This document shows positions 55,711 through 64,000 of a stretch of 64,000 nucleotides of DNA, in pieces (the stretch's first letter is position 1; each line of letters opens with the position of its first letter). Position numbers and translations under genes: made by a program. This DNA is from Natranaerobius trueperi. Its GTDB lineage: Bacteria > Bacillota > Natranaerobiia > Natranaerobiales > Natranaerobiaceae. The stretch lies in assembly GCF_002216005.1 (NCBI RefSeq), contig NZ_NIQC01000009.1, forward strand, positions 19,149 to 83,148. The letters are read 5' to 3'. The notes under the pieces are model-generated. The model saw only the letters and a list, made by a program, of their open reading frames with translations, did not search any database and had not been told where the DNA came from.

Positions 55711-56337
55711 CTACTTTCTACCCGTAAACGGGTTTATTTTTCCAATATCATCTTCTGATGTTAATTTATTTTCCGGTAACAAATTATAGCCATCAAAATA
55801 GGTTTCTAAGTGTAAATTAACCGATAATATTTCACCAACATTTGTGCTATTAAAATTATTTAAATTTCTAATATGTATTGATCTGATATTGATATGCCTT
55901 TTAAAGCCTTGTATTTCTTCTAGCACATTATATATGTCTCTATACTCTCCTTCGACATGCCCCTTTATATCAACAGAAGAGATACAATCATCCATTTCAT
56001 TAGTTTCAAATTCAAAGAAATCCAATTTTAAATTGTATTGTTCAAGTATGGAAAAAATCTGATCTATAGTATATTCTAATTCTTTTTTCCCTGGTATTAA
56101 GTTAGAAAGTATTTCTATATTTTGATCCTGATCAAAGTTTTGTAGGTCTTTTTTATTAATTTTAAGGACTTTTATATCATTATTATATTTTTCTATTTCA
56201 GATTTTTTCTCTTGAATTTCTTGTTGTAACGGTTGAAATAAAATATGCCAGAATATTGCAAATAAAATAACTAAAAATGTCAATAATATGATGACTCTTT
56301 CTCTTTTCGTCAATTTTTGAACGAATTTCTCAATCAT
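55711..56337 (-). CDS. pilO: Type IV pilus inner-membrane protein PilO
   Basis: A 208-residue protein with one N-terminal membrane helix (about 15-32), a coiled coil (about 35-70), and a ferredoxin-like domain. It forms a heterodimer with PilN in the alignment complex. The ATG at 56337 overlaps the pilN stop (ATGA). Confidence 0.82.
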   Translation of the reverse strand: MIEKFVQKLTKRERVIILLTFLVILFAIFWHILFQPLQQEIQEKKSEIEKYNNDIKVLKINKKDLQNFDQDQNIEILSNLIPGKKELEYTIDQIFSILEQYNLKLDFFEFETNEMDDCISSVDIKGHVEGEYRDIYNVLEEIQGFKRHINIRSIHIRNLNNFNSTNVGEILSVNLHLETYFDGYNLLPENKLTSEDDIGKINPFTGRK

Positions 56338-56891
56338 TCAGTATCATCTCCTACTTTTGTAGGTATTTTTGCAATAATTTCGAAATAGTATATACCAACT
56401 TGTTCATTTATAGTTAAAATCTCTACATCGTAATAGTCAGTTCTTTTTCTTAAGTTTTGTTTAAAGTTCAAGACTCCAAAAACACTGTCTCCAAATCCTA
56501 CTAGCTGTACCCTATTATCTTTTGCAATATATTCCTCTAAAGTAACGTCTCGAGAAATATTTAGATTTATTTGTTCTAAATAATTTGTCCAGTTTATTTC
56601 TTCTTGTAAAATATCTTCTAAATTACTTAATTTACTTTCCACGGTTTTTTTTAGTTCTTTTTTATCACCATATACTATTAAATCCTCTTGTAACTTCATT
56701 TCGTAGTTTTCTAGTTGTTTTACTGATGATTTAAGATCATTATTATGTCTCATTGCCACTCCATACCAAATAACTAAAACAGATAAGTAAAAAATAATGA
56801 ATAATACAATTATTCTTCTATTACGCATCTCCTTTTCTTTTTCAATTAATTCCGGTGGTCGTAAATCATAATTTAATTTCAAGATACCCAA
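56334..56891 (-). CDS. pilN: Type IV pilus protein PilN
   Basis: About 182-185 residues. A short cytoplasmic N-terminus (KLNYDLRPPELIEKEKE), which contacts PilM, is followed by a membrane helix (about 28-48) and a coiled coil. Two TTG starts are possible (56891 or 56882); the second has AAGGA at better spacing. It overlaps the pilM end. Confidence 0.82.
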   Translation of the reverse strand: MGILKLNYDLRPPELIEKEKEMRNRRIIVLFIIFYLSVLVIWYGVAMRHNNDLKSSVKQLENYEMKLQEDLIVYGDKKELKKTVESKLSNLEDILQEEINWTNYLEQINLNISRDVTLEEYIAKDNRVQLVGFGDSVFGVLNFKQNLRKRTDYYDVEILTINEQVGIYYFEIIAKIPTKVGDDTE

Positions 56892-57853
56892 TTCCTTAGT
56901 GCTAGACTTGTAGCTATGCTCATAGTCATCCCTTCTTGTATAAAAGAACTATTAATATTTTGAGTGCTCAATTCTTGAAAGGGATCAATTAATATTGGGC
57001 TAAGACCTAAATACTTTGTTACTATATCTAGAAGGTCTTTTTGTTCCCAGCCTCTACCTGTTACAAGTAATTGAATAGGAAAGCCTTTAATAATCCCCTC
57101 TATATTTAAATATTCAATAGAACGTTCAATTTCTATAATTAAATTATTTACTATTTGTTCCTCCATTACATTATCAGTTACTGCCTTTTGAAGATTTTGT
57201 CTTACTAACTTTTCAGTTCCAAAAGATATGTTTCTAGAAAAAATATATTGACTTCCTTTGGCAATTAATATAGTTGTTGATATTAAGCCTAAATCTAAAA
57301 TTAAATTTAAAGGTTTAGCTGCATTTTCTTTTTCAAAACTAAGGCTTATGTATCTTAATAAAGAAAATACTTCTACATCTAATGCTTTAAGGCGTAAGTT
57401 TGCAAATTCAGCTACTTTTACATATTTATCAATGATATTTCTATTTGAAGCTAAAAATAAAACCTTCATATTGTTCTTTTGTCTTTTAATAATAGACCAG
57501 TCAGTTACAAACATTTCTTTTGGAAACATTAAATGTTTGTCAGCTTCATACTCAATTACACTACTTAGTTCTTTATTTGACATTACCGGAAAGTTAAGGG
57601 TTTTTATTATAACATCACGTTCTCTGAGAGCTAGACAAGCATCTCTATTCTTAAAACCACTACGTTTTAAACACTTCTTAATAGATTCCCCCAAATCTTT
57701 AATGGATTCATCTATACTAATAGAGTGATTATAGACTGCTATGTTATTAAATTTAAGTTCAGTTCCTTTTTTAACTAACTCAACTATCCTGATAGTTCCT
57801 GGACCCAAATCAATTCCTAGTGGAGATTTCTTAGTCATTACCTTATTAATCAT
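56879..57853 (-). CDS. pilM: Type IV pilus assembly protein PilM
   Basis: Cytoplasmic actin-like ATPase of the PilMNO platform, 324 residues. The N-terminal LGIDLGPGTIRIVEL is the ASKHA phosphate loop, LILDLGLISTTILI near residue 187 is phosphate loop 2, and LLVTGRGWEQKDL near residue 265 fits the adenosine motif. The start is ATG at 57853 behind AGGAGG. Confidence 0.9.
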   Translation of the reverse strand: MINKVMTKKSPLGIDLGPGTIRIVELVKKGTELKFNNIAVYNHSISIDESIKDLGESIKKCLKRSGFKNRDACLALRERDVIIKTLNFPVMSNKELSSVIEYEADKHLMFPKEMFVTDWSIIKRQKNNMKVLFLASNRNIIDKYVKVAEFANLRLKALDVEVFSLLRYISLSFEKENAAKPLNLILDLGLISTTILIAKGSQYIFSRNISFGTEKLVRQNLQKAVTDNVMEEQIVNNLIIEIERSIEYLNIEGIIKGFPIQLLVTGRGWEQKDLLDIVTKYLGLSPILIDPFQELSTQNINSSFIQEGMTMSIATSLALRNWVS

Positions 57854-57857
57854 TTAA

Positions 57858-58880
57858 TTAGTTCCTCCTAATATGATATTTAAAATCAGTTGTTTCTAAT
57901 TTATATAATGGAGAATAATTTAAATTTAGATTATTAATCCTTAACCTAGAAATGTTCTTTCCAACAATATCGCCTTTAGGTGCTATAAGACTACCATTAA
58001 TTGCTATATTATCTCCTAACAATTTAATCCCTGTACCGCGCTCTTCAGAATATAATAATGTATACCCTTCCGAGTTAATACTTTGTAAGTTATTCTCTTC
58101 CACAAATATTTTCCCAGCTGCTAATATAACTAAGGTATTATCCTGGTATTTCTCTAGAACACCTTCTTGTATTGTTATATTTCCATTTTCATTACTGTCT
58201 TCTAATACAATTAAAAAATACGGATCATGTGGTATATAATCTAAGTATAAATCACCATAGTTTAGCTCGATGCTTTCATTTTCGCCATCATATTGCTTTA
58301 TATCTAAAGAATCTAAGGTACGGAGTTCAATCGAATCTAGAAATTCAGGCTCATAGTAGATCACAGGTTCTTTTATATCACTTTCATTTTTAAAGTTTCT
58401 CTGATAAAGAACCTTCCCCGATATTGAATAATTAGTATGATCAAAGTATATATTTTTTGCCAAAATAGCATATTCCATCATTTCTTCTAATAATTCAAAA
58501 TTAATAAAAAACGTTCGTTCTATATTACTTATTAAAGTTCTATTTGCATTCTCAAACATTCCGGTAGACTTAATATTTTTAGAGTTTCTGTTTACTGTTT
58601 CTATATCTACTGTAAAACTATGTCCGTCTGTATTAATATCATGCTCTATGGACATTTTATTAATTTTATCCCATTCATCTTGTAAATGTTTTTTTGCGTA
58701 TTGTATTCCTGAACTAGCATTGTAATAAGCTTTAACTCCATCGCCGTACCCTTTTGCTATTTGAGAATTAACAAAAACTATATCTAATAAAAATTTACCC
58801 AACAGTGATAAAATCATTAAAATCACGAGACTCATAATAAGTACAGACCCACATTGATTATTTCTTAATTTATTAAACAA
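57858..58880 (-). CDS. PilX-like minor pilus protein
   Basis: A 340-residue protein. The N-terminal helix (CGSVLIMSLVILMILSLLG) resembles PilX-type minor pilins, which lack the usual processed Glu-5 pattern. The rest is mainly beta and polar, with no recognised domain. The start is TTG at 58880 behind GAGGAAAA. It lies between the minor pilins and pilM. Confidence 0.65.
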   Translation of the reverse strand: MFNKLRNNQCGSVLIMSLVILMILSLLGKFLLDIVFVNSQIAKGYGDGVKAYYNASSGIQYAKKHLQDEWDKINKMSIEHDINTDGHSFTVDIETVNRNSKNIKSTGMFENANRTLISNIERTFFINFELLEEMMEYAILAKNIYFDHTNYSISGKVLYQRNFKNESDIKEPVIYYEPEFLDSIELRTLDSLDIKQYDGENESIELNYGDLYLDYIPHDPYFLIVLEDSNENGNITIQEGVLEKYQDNTLVILAAGKIFVEENNLQSINSEGYTLLYSEERGTGIKLLGDNIAINGSLIAPKGDIVGKNISRLRINNLNLNYSPLYKLETTDFKYHIRRN

Positions 58881-58898
58881 TAAATTTTCCTCATTTCA

Positions 58899-59387
58899 TC
58901 AGTTTCTAGGTAAAACATTAGTATTATATGTTTGAACTTTACCGTAATTTTTTACACTTAATGTAATTGATAAAAGATCCCAGTGACTAGAAGTGTTCTC
59001 AACTTTTACTAATCTTCCATTTCTCATCTGTTTTTTTGTAAACTGAAGATCACAAATATTAGATGCAACTGGTAAATTGAATTCATTCTTAATATCAGTT
59101 CCACATAGATAAAAAATATTTCTACCCTCTAACAACAAATAATTATCAGAACTAATTTCCAATTTATCTTTATCAAGTTCTCGTATAGTCTCTACCATTT
59201 GATTCATAACATATCTTGAGTTTTGTTGAATTTCGACACTATCTGTTGCAATATACCAACTTTTAATTCCCTGGCTAAATATTGAAAGAATACTTATTGT
59301 AACAATTCCAATTAATATGGTTGTAGCTAATAGCTCAACTAAAGTATACCCCTTTTCATTTTTTAGATGATTATAAGACTTTCTCAT
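58899..59387 (-). CDS. Type IV prepilin, PilW-like
   Basis: A 162-residue minor pilin with the cleavage motif KGYTLVELL after a 13-residue leader, then a hydrophobic helix (ATTILIGIVTISILSIF). The ATG at 59387 overlaps the preceding stop (ATGA). Confidence 0.8.
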   Translation of the reverse strand: MRKSYNHLKNEKGYTLVELLATTILIGIVTISILSIFSQGIKSWYIATDSVEIQQNSRYVMNQMVETIRELDKDKLEISSDNYLLLEGRNIFYLCGTDIKNEFNLPVASNICDLQFTKKQMRNGRLVKVENTSSHWDLLSITLSVKNYGKVQTYNTNVLPRN

Positions 59388-59749
59388 ACAATAAACCTAT
59401 AAGCTTTCAGTTGATAAAGATAATCCCGCTCCATTTCATTCCAGTTAACAATCAAACCTACTAACAGTAGGTTTTCTGAATAGTGTTCTACAGAAATGGT
59501 TACTTCAAATATATCTTCCTCGTATTTTATTGAATCATATGAAATAAGTTCTTCAGAAGAGTTTATCATCAAATATTCCATCTTACCTTGTGCTAATTGT
59601 ACAGCTTTAGTGTAATCCTCTCCTTCATTCACACGAATCAACCCTTGTCCTAAAATCCCTAGTAGAGGCGTAACAATTAACCCTAAAATAACCACTGATC
59701 CTAAGACTTCTAGTAGAGTATAACCCGCTTCAGAATTTAATTGAGCCAT
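59384..59749 (-). CDS. Type IV prepilin, PilV-like
   Basis: A 121-residue minor pilin with AGYTLLEVL as the cleavage motif and a hydrophobic helix following. The segment GEDYTKAVQLAQGKMEYLM is typical of PilV/GspI. The start is ATG at 59749 behind GGTGGTG. Confidence 0.8.
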   Translation of the reverse strand: MAQLNSEAGYTLLEVLGSVVILGLIVTPLLGILGQGLIRVNEGEDYTKAVQLAQGKMEYLMINSSEELISYDSIKYEEDIFEVTISVEHYSENLLLVGLIVNWNEMERDYLYQLKAYRFIV

Positions 59750-59759
59750 AGTAATTCAC

Positions 59760-59926
59760 CACCCCAAAAAATTCAATACATTTTCGATAGGTATTTACCG
59801 CACAGATAAAAATGGTACTTTAAATAAATAAAAAAGGAACAAAAGGTAAATGGATGTTTTATAGCTTTTATCACAAACCATTAGAACAAAGATAACTATT
59901 AAACCTATAATAGACGCAATAGACAC
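59760..59926 (-). pseudogene. Probable prepilin peptidase (PilD) C-terminal remnant
   Basis: After the pilin stop a minus-strand reading gives VSIASIIGLIVIFVLMV (a membrane helix). A shifted frame then gives IHLPFVPFFIYL, resembling the IPFGPFLALG end of prepilin peptidases. A GTG overlapping the pilin stop could start a 43-residue ORF (59926-59795). The rest of pilD is absent. Confidence 0.45.
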
Positions 59927-60357
59927 TACGTAAGTCCTATATATAAATTTTTCGACATTTCATCTTCCATTTTCGGTGTTAAATTATTAATTACATCTTG
60001 CCAGCTAGTAGCAGTTTTATATGCTTCAGAAAAATCTTCTAATTCAAGTGTATTTTTAACAATCCTATCTGCATCTTCTAATTGAGTATTTATATATTTT
60101 TCAAAAAAATCATCTACCCACTTGCCTTCTCCAATTTGTTCAAGTTTTCTGTTCTGTAAAGAATATATTTCAACCGCGCTTCTTAGAGCATTGAGATCAG
60201 CTAAGTCAGCCTCGCCTTGTGCATTATCAACCACCTGTATAACTTTAGGAACAGAAATTGATATTAATATACCTAAAATCACTACAACAGCTAATAGCTC
60301 TACCAAAGTAAAACCTTTTTCACCTAAAACAAAATTGTATATTTTAAAGAAATTCAT
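59926..60357 (-). CDS. Type IV pilin, major-type
   Basis: A 143-residue prepilin. After an 18-residue leader comes KGFTLVELLAVVVILGILISISVPKV, split here as GFTLVELLAVVVILG, the classic N-terminal pilin helix. The remainder is acidic and helix-rich, without the usual paired cysteines. The ATG at 60357 follows GGGAGG; a reading to 60378 crosses that site. It is the gene after pilC, the usual pilA place. Confidence 0.85.
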   Translation of the reverse strand: MNFFKIYNFVLGEKGFTLVELLAVVVILGILISISVPKVIQVVDNAQGEADLADLNALRSAVEIYSLQNRKLEQIGEGKWVDDFFEKYINTQLEDADRIVKNTLELEDFSEAYKTATSWQDVINNLTPKMEDEMSKNLYIGLT

Positions 60358-60378
60358 AGTAAAACCTCCCTTTTTCAC

Positions 60379-61590
60379 TTAAAATATTTGCCATATTTCT
60401 ACCATAGGTAATACAACTGATAAAACTATTAAACCTACAATAATCGTCATAAATAAAATCATAAATGGCTCAATTAAACTACTTAACCTTTCTAAAGTAA
60501 ATTTACTTTCTTTTTCGTAAAACGTTGCCAATTCAATTAACATTTCTTCAAGTTGTCCAGTTTCTTCTCCGACGGCAATCATTTTACTAACTAAAGGTGG
60601 AAATAAATCACTCTGAGCCATTGGCTCACTCATAGGTTGTCCCTTTTTTAGATTCAAGATCGAGCTATCAATTACACTCTCAACAACTCCATTATTAAGT
60701 GTTTTTTTAACTAATTTCAGCGATTCTAAAAGAGGAATACCACTTCCCACTAATGTTGCTAAGGTTCTTGAAAATCTAGCCATTGAAACTTTTATATAAA
60801 TATCTTTAATAAATGGGGTAACAAGTAAAAATAACTCAAAAAAACGTATACCTAATTTTGTCTTTAAAGATAAGTACACTGCTCCTAAAAAAATCATTAG
60901 CAAAATCAAGAATGTTATAACTTGTTCATCTATTAAAATACCAGTTCGAATTATGATTTCAGTTATAAGGGGTAAAGTTATCCCTGCATCATCTAAAATG
61001 TGAGAAAACTCAGGTAAAATTTGTGTTATTAAAATATAAATCACAGCTAAAGAAACAACTAGTAATATAATAGGATATGTCATAACATTTTTTACTTTCT
61101 CTTTTGTATCATAATCTTTTTGATAGTGAATAGAAATCTTATCTAAAATGTCATCTAAAGCTCCTGATTCTTCACCAGCAGTTATCATATTTACAAATAA
61201 AGAAGGGAATACATCTTGTCTATGTTCAAAAGATTCTCCTAGCCCTTCCCCTGTTCTTACTCTTTCAGTTATACTACTAATACTTTTTTTAAATTTATTG
61301 TTAACATTTTGTTGTGCTAATACATCTAAACTATCAACTATAGTTATCCCTGCTTTTATCATAGTTGATAGTTGCCTAGAAATAATCATTAAGTCTCTAG
61401 ATGTTATCCTGTTAAATAAGTCTATATTATTTAAATATATATTTAATTTGTTAGCTTTTTTTATATCAGTAATAAATAGATTTTTATTTCTTAAAGTTAA
61501 AATGGCACTATTTTCATCTTTGGATTCTATGGTGTTTTCTATTTTATTTCCATTTATATCTCTTGCTTTATATATATAAATTGAAGTCAA
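60379..61590 (-). CDS. pilC: Type IV pilus platform protein PilC
   Basis: A 403-residue GspF-family inner-membrane platform protein. Two homologous GspF domains (about 66-190 and 268-390) each carry helices. TAGEESGALDDIL and AVGEETGQLEEML are the repeated signatures. The start is TTG at 61590 behind AGGTGA. It follows the pilT relic. Confidence 0.93.
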   Translation of the reverse strand: MTSIYIYKARDINGNKIENTIESKDENSAILTLRNKNLFITDIKKANKLNIYLNNIDLFNRITSRDLMIISRQLSTMIKAGITIVDSLDVLAQQNVNNKFKKSISSITERVRTGEGLGESFEHRQDVFPSLFVNMITAGEESGALDDILDKISIHYQKDYDTKEKVKNVMTYPIILLVVSLAVIYILITQILPEFSHILDDAGITLPLITEIIIRTGILIDEQVITFLILLMIFLGAVYLSLKTKLGIRFFELFLLVTPFIKDIYIKVSMARFSRTLATLVGSGIPLLESLKLVKKTLNNGVVESVIDSSILNLKKGQPMSEPMAQSDLFPPLVSKMIAVGEETGQLEEMLIELATFYEKESKFTLERLSSLIEPFMILFMTIIVGLIVLSVVLPMVEIWQIF

Positions 61591-61744
61591 ATCAGCTCAC
61601 CTCTAGAAAGTTTTGTTTTATTACTTTTCATGTGATTATATCGGCTTTGTTTCGATATCAAACCTTTAAAATAAATTTTTTGTACAGAAGCTTACATAGT
61701 ATGTGAATGTATCTATAAATTTTCCCTCTCTAATTAAATTTATA

Positions 61745-62033
61745 TCGCATTAGTAGAGTTACATACGATGAACTTCGAGAAAAATTTTAAAAATTATGAC
61801 AACAACTTTCAGAGTTATATACTCAACCACAGCTGCTAAACTTGGTAATTTACCACTACCTGTTCCTCTTGTCACAAGAACTGAGCCACTTGATTTATTG
61901 GACAATTTACTCTTAACTGAAGAAATCATTGAACTTCTTAAAGCTGGCGCTTTGGTGATGTATTAACTGTAATATGTAAATCTGAAACATCTAAAAATAT
62001 CGCCATTTCTAAAAGTTCAAGTTTATTTCTCAC
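61745..62033 (-). pseudogene. Retraction ATPase PilT remnant
   Basis: From GTG at 62033 the reading NKLELLEMAIFLDVSDLHITV matches the PilT N-terminus (SDLHxTVG) and stops after SPKRQL. Further down, in another frame, GSVLVTRGTGSGKLPSLAAVVEYI is a damaged PilT Walker A region (VLVTGPTGSGKSTTLAAMIDYI-like). Sequence between the two is largely deleted, and everything after is missing. The rest of the gap (61591-61744) shows no gene. It lies between pilB and pilC, where pilT normally sits. Confidence 0.8.
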
Positions 62034-62053
62034 CTCTAGTTTGTTTTACTTTG

Positions 62054-63730
62054 TTAAAAAATGATTCTATTAACTTCTTCAATCGTTGTTTCTCCTTTAG
62101 CCACTTTGTCCATTGCATTCTCAAGCAAAGGTATGAACCCTTGTGTTCTAGCATAATCTGTTAGTTCTTTAGTACAACCTCTTATTAGCATATCTATTAT
62201 AATATTATCTAAGATTAATAGCTCATAAACTGCTGTTCTATCTTTATAACCTGTATTCTCACAGTTTTTACAGCCTCGTCCTTTATAAAATGTTACATCT
62301 GTTTGTACTTTAGAATATTTTTTATAAATCTCTAATTCTTGTTTCGATGGTGTATACTTCTCTTGACATGTTGAACAAATTATCCTTACTAATCTTTGAG
62401 ACACTATACCACCCGCAAAAGCCTTAATTAGAAATGAAGGTATTCCCATATCAATTAGTCTAGTAAGAGTATTTATAGCACTATCTGTATGTAAAGTCGA
62501 TAAAACAAGGTGACCAGTTATAGCTGATCTAATAGCAATTTGAGCTGTTTCTATATCTCTAATTTCACCAATCATTATGATATCTGGGTCCTGTCTCAAA
62601 ATAGTTCTCAAACCATTTGTAAAAGTAAGCTCAATCTGTTCATTTATTTGTACTTGATTAATCCTACTAAGCTGATACTCTACAGGGTCTTCAATAGTTA
62701 TAATGTTTTTTTCTAGACTATTAATACGGTTTAAAGAAGAGTAAAGCGTGGTTGTTTTACCACATCCAGTTGGTCCAGTTACTAGTATCATGCCAGCACT
62801 ACTTTTCAGAAGTTTAATATATTTATCTAAATCTTGCACTCTGAATCCTAACTCGTCGAGATTAATGTACTTTCGATTTTTTATTAATACTCTTATAACA
62901 ATCTTCTCACCAAAAATTGTCGGCAAAGTTGATATTCTTAAATCACTTTCTATCCCTTCCAAATTAAAACTACATCTACCGTCCTGTGGAGTTCGCTTCT
63001 TAGTTACATCCATACCTCCCATTATTTTAATCCTACTAATTAAAAGATCTTGGACATGTTTGGGAGGCGATGTGATATCATGTAAAATGCCATCAATACG
63101 AAATCTTACATTCATAGATGTTTTTGTAGAATCAATATGAATATCACTTGCTTCTCTTTTAATCGCTTGATTTATTAAGGAATTTACTACCTGAACAACA
63201 GGCGAATCTTCACCTATATTTTCTATTGAATTTTCGTTTTTTGATTTGTCATAACTACTATCAATTTGATTTATAGTTTCTTCTAAGTATTCTGTAATAC
63301 CAAAAAACCTAGTTATTTCTTGTTCTATTTCTTTAGTAGTTGCAATCACTGGTTCAATTTCTAGTCCTGTAGCCATTTGAATATTATCAATTGCCACTAC
63401 ATTTAGTGGATCACTCATTGCTAGGGTTAACTTATTGCCACTTATATTAATAGGTAAAACTTGATAATGTTTCATCAAATACGAAGGGATTTGATTGACA
63501 ATTTCTTTTTTTAAGTAATAATTCTGCAAAGAAATATATTTGATCCCCATATGTGATTTTAATACTTGAATTAATTCATCTTCACTAATTATATTGAGAT
63601 CGACAATACTTTTTCTGAAAGTTTTTCCGGTCTCATGTTGATGCTCAACAATTTTATTTAACTGATGATTAGTAATTGTATTTGTATCAACTAACAGTTC
63701 ACCTAATTGCTTTTTCTTTTGTCGAAACAT
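62054..63730 (-). CDS. pilB: Type IV pilus extension ATPase PilB
   Basis: Hexameric ATPase that powers pilus assembly, 558 residues. An N-terminal MshEN domain (about 1-145) precedes the ATPase core. Walker A is GPTGCGKTT (319-327), the Asp box region DPDIIMIGEIRD lies near residue 385, and the His box GHLVLSTLHTD near 410. A zinc site is given by CSTC (about 445) and CKNC (about 482). The start is ATG at 63730 behind AGGAGGAG. First gene of the pilus operon in view. Confidence 0.95.
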   Translation of the reverse strand: MFRQKKKQLGELLVDTNTITNHQLNKIVEHQHETGKTFRKSIVDLNIISEDELIQVLKSHMGIKYISLQNYYLKKEIVNQIPSYLMKHYQVLPINISGNKLTLAMSDPLNVVAIDNIQMATGLEIEPVIATTKEIEQEITRFFGITEYLEETINQIDSSYDKSKNENSIENIGEDSPVVQVVNSLINQAIKREASDIHIDSTKTSMNVRFRIDGILHDITSPPKHVQDLLISRIKIMGGMDVTKKRTPQDGRCSFNLEGIESDLRISTLPTIFGEKIVIRVLIKNRKYINLDELGFRVQDLDKYIKLLKSSAGMILVTGPTGCGKTTTLYSSLNRINSLEKNIITIEDPVEYQLSRINQVQINEQIELTFTNGLRTILRQDPDIIMIGEIRDIETAQIAIRSAITGHLVLSTLHTDSAINTLTRLIDMGIPSFLIKAFAGGIVSQRLVRIICSTCQEKYTPSKQELEIYKKYSKVQTDVTFYKGRGCKNCENTGYKDRTAVYELLILDNIIIDMLIRGCTKELTDYARTQGFIPLLENAMDKVAKGETTIEEVNRIIF

Positions 63731-63875
63731 TCGCTCCTCCTAAAATAAATTTTTGTAAAAAAATATTAGTATTGTATTCTAGAAACTTACTAAGAACTCC
63801 TTTTTTTATAGAAAATATTTTTATTACTCCGAAATTAGTTGTTCTAGTCAATTCAGATCAATTAAAAATTATTAA

Positions 63876-64000
63876 ATCGAGTAGGAGGTAGATAATTAAT
63901 TTATCTACCGACCTCTCACACCACCAAGCATACCGTCCGGTACTTGGCGGTTCAATGATTTAAGTGCAGTACCTCGTATCTTTTGGATATGTCATCATAT
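63876..64000 (-). mobile_element. Group II intron, 3' end (domains V-VI), cut by the window edge
   Basis: On the minus strand a domain V hairpin is visible: ACCGCCAAG and CTTGGTGGT form the lower stem, a two-base TG bulge follows, then TACC and GGTA close the tip (63914-63954). Domain VI follows: GGTAGATAA and TTATCTACC, then CCTACTCGAT with a possible branch A and the 3' AT end at 63876. The reverse transcriptase would lie beyond position 64000. It lies about 145 bases upstream of pilB; that gap shows no other gene. Confidence 0.8.

Noticed and set aside
57258..57728. Plus-strand ORF of 156 codons inside pilM
   Set aside because: Long but fully antisense to pilM, whose motifs are clear. No ribosome site or known domain.

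Overview
The window is a low-GC, Gram-positive, endospore-forming anaerobe of the Clostridia. It carries spo0A, spoIVB, spoIIM, the complete spoIIIAA-AH operon and dacF, an amino-acid fermentation operon built on a ferredoxin-linked 2-oxoacid oxidoreductase, and an OLE large non-coding RNA. OLE is known mainly from extremophilic and anaerobic Firmicutes. A halophilic or alkaliphilic relative of Natranaerobius fits, but this is inferred from gene content and was not tested. Every intact gene is on the minus strand, so the window reads from right (64000) to left (1); only one decayed transposase lies on the plus strand.

Right end (64000-53388). The 3' end of a group II intron lies upstream of a type IV pilus operon: pilB, a pilT relic, pilC, a major-type pilin, a probable pilD relic, minor pilins, pilM, pilN, pilO and another prepilin. 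ComFB-like, aroK and cysK genes follow. Both the retraction ATPase and the prepilin peptidase positions are decayed.

53387-46023. A decayed glycine-cleavage/lipoate region holds fragments of gcvPA, gcvPB and lpd around three intact genes. These are two radical SAM proteins resembling the LipS1/LipS2 split lipoyl synthase and a LipM-type octanoyltransferase. Then come aroQ, a Xaa-Pro peptidase, efp and a zinc-ribbon protein.

45930-36796. spoIIIAA-AH, then Asp23, AmaP and DUF2273 (envelope stress), nusB, a TsaD paralogue, and a roughly 1 kb gap holding the plus-strand transposase relic.

36750-22418. folD, xseA, xseB, ispA, a PAP2-like gene, the OLE RNA, oapA, dxs, tlyA, nadK, recN, spoIVB and spo0A. 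This is the isoprenoid/OLE neighbourhood followed by sporulation control. An IS1182-type element with a broken transposase sits exactly in the spo0A terminator, whose 19-bp hairpin is duplicated on both sides.

22303-10740. steA, a short steB, a GT2 glycosyltransferase and a MraY-like transferase. A sigma-54 activator follows, then an operon with a good -24/-12 promoter: ptb, leucine dehydrogenase, buk, a P-loop ATPase and the four oxidoreductase subunits. Together these would turn branched-chain amino acids into branched fatty acids, reduced ferredoxin and ATP.

10663-1. DUF3866, nudF, endonuclease Q, spoIIM, ald, a small YqzK-like protein, xerD, deoB, punA, pdp and the start of dacF. This matches the usual order that leads into spoIIA, expected just beyond position 1.
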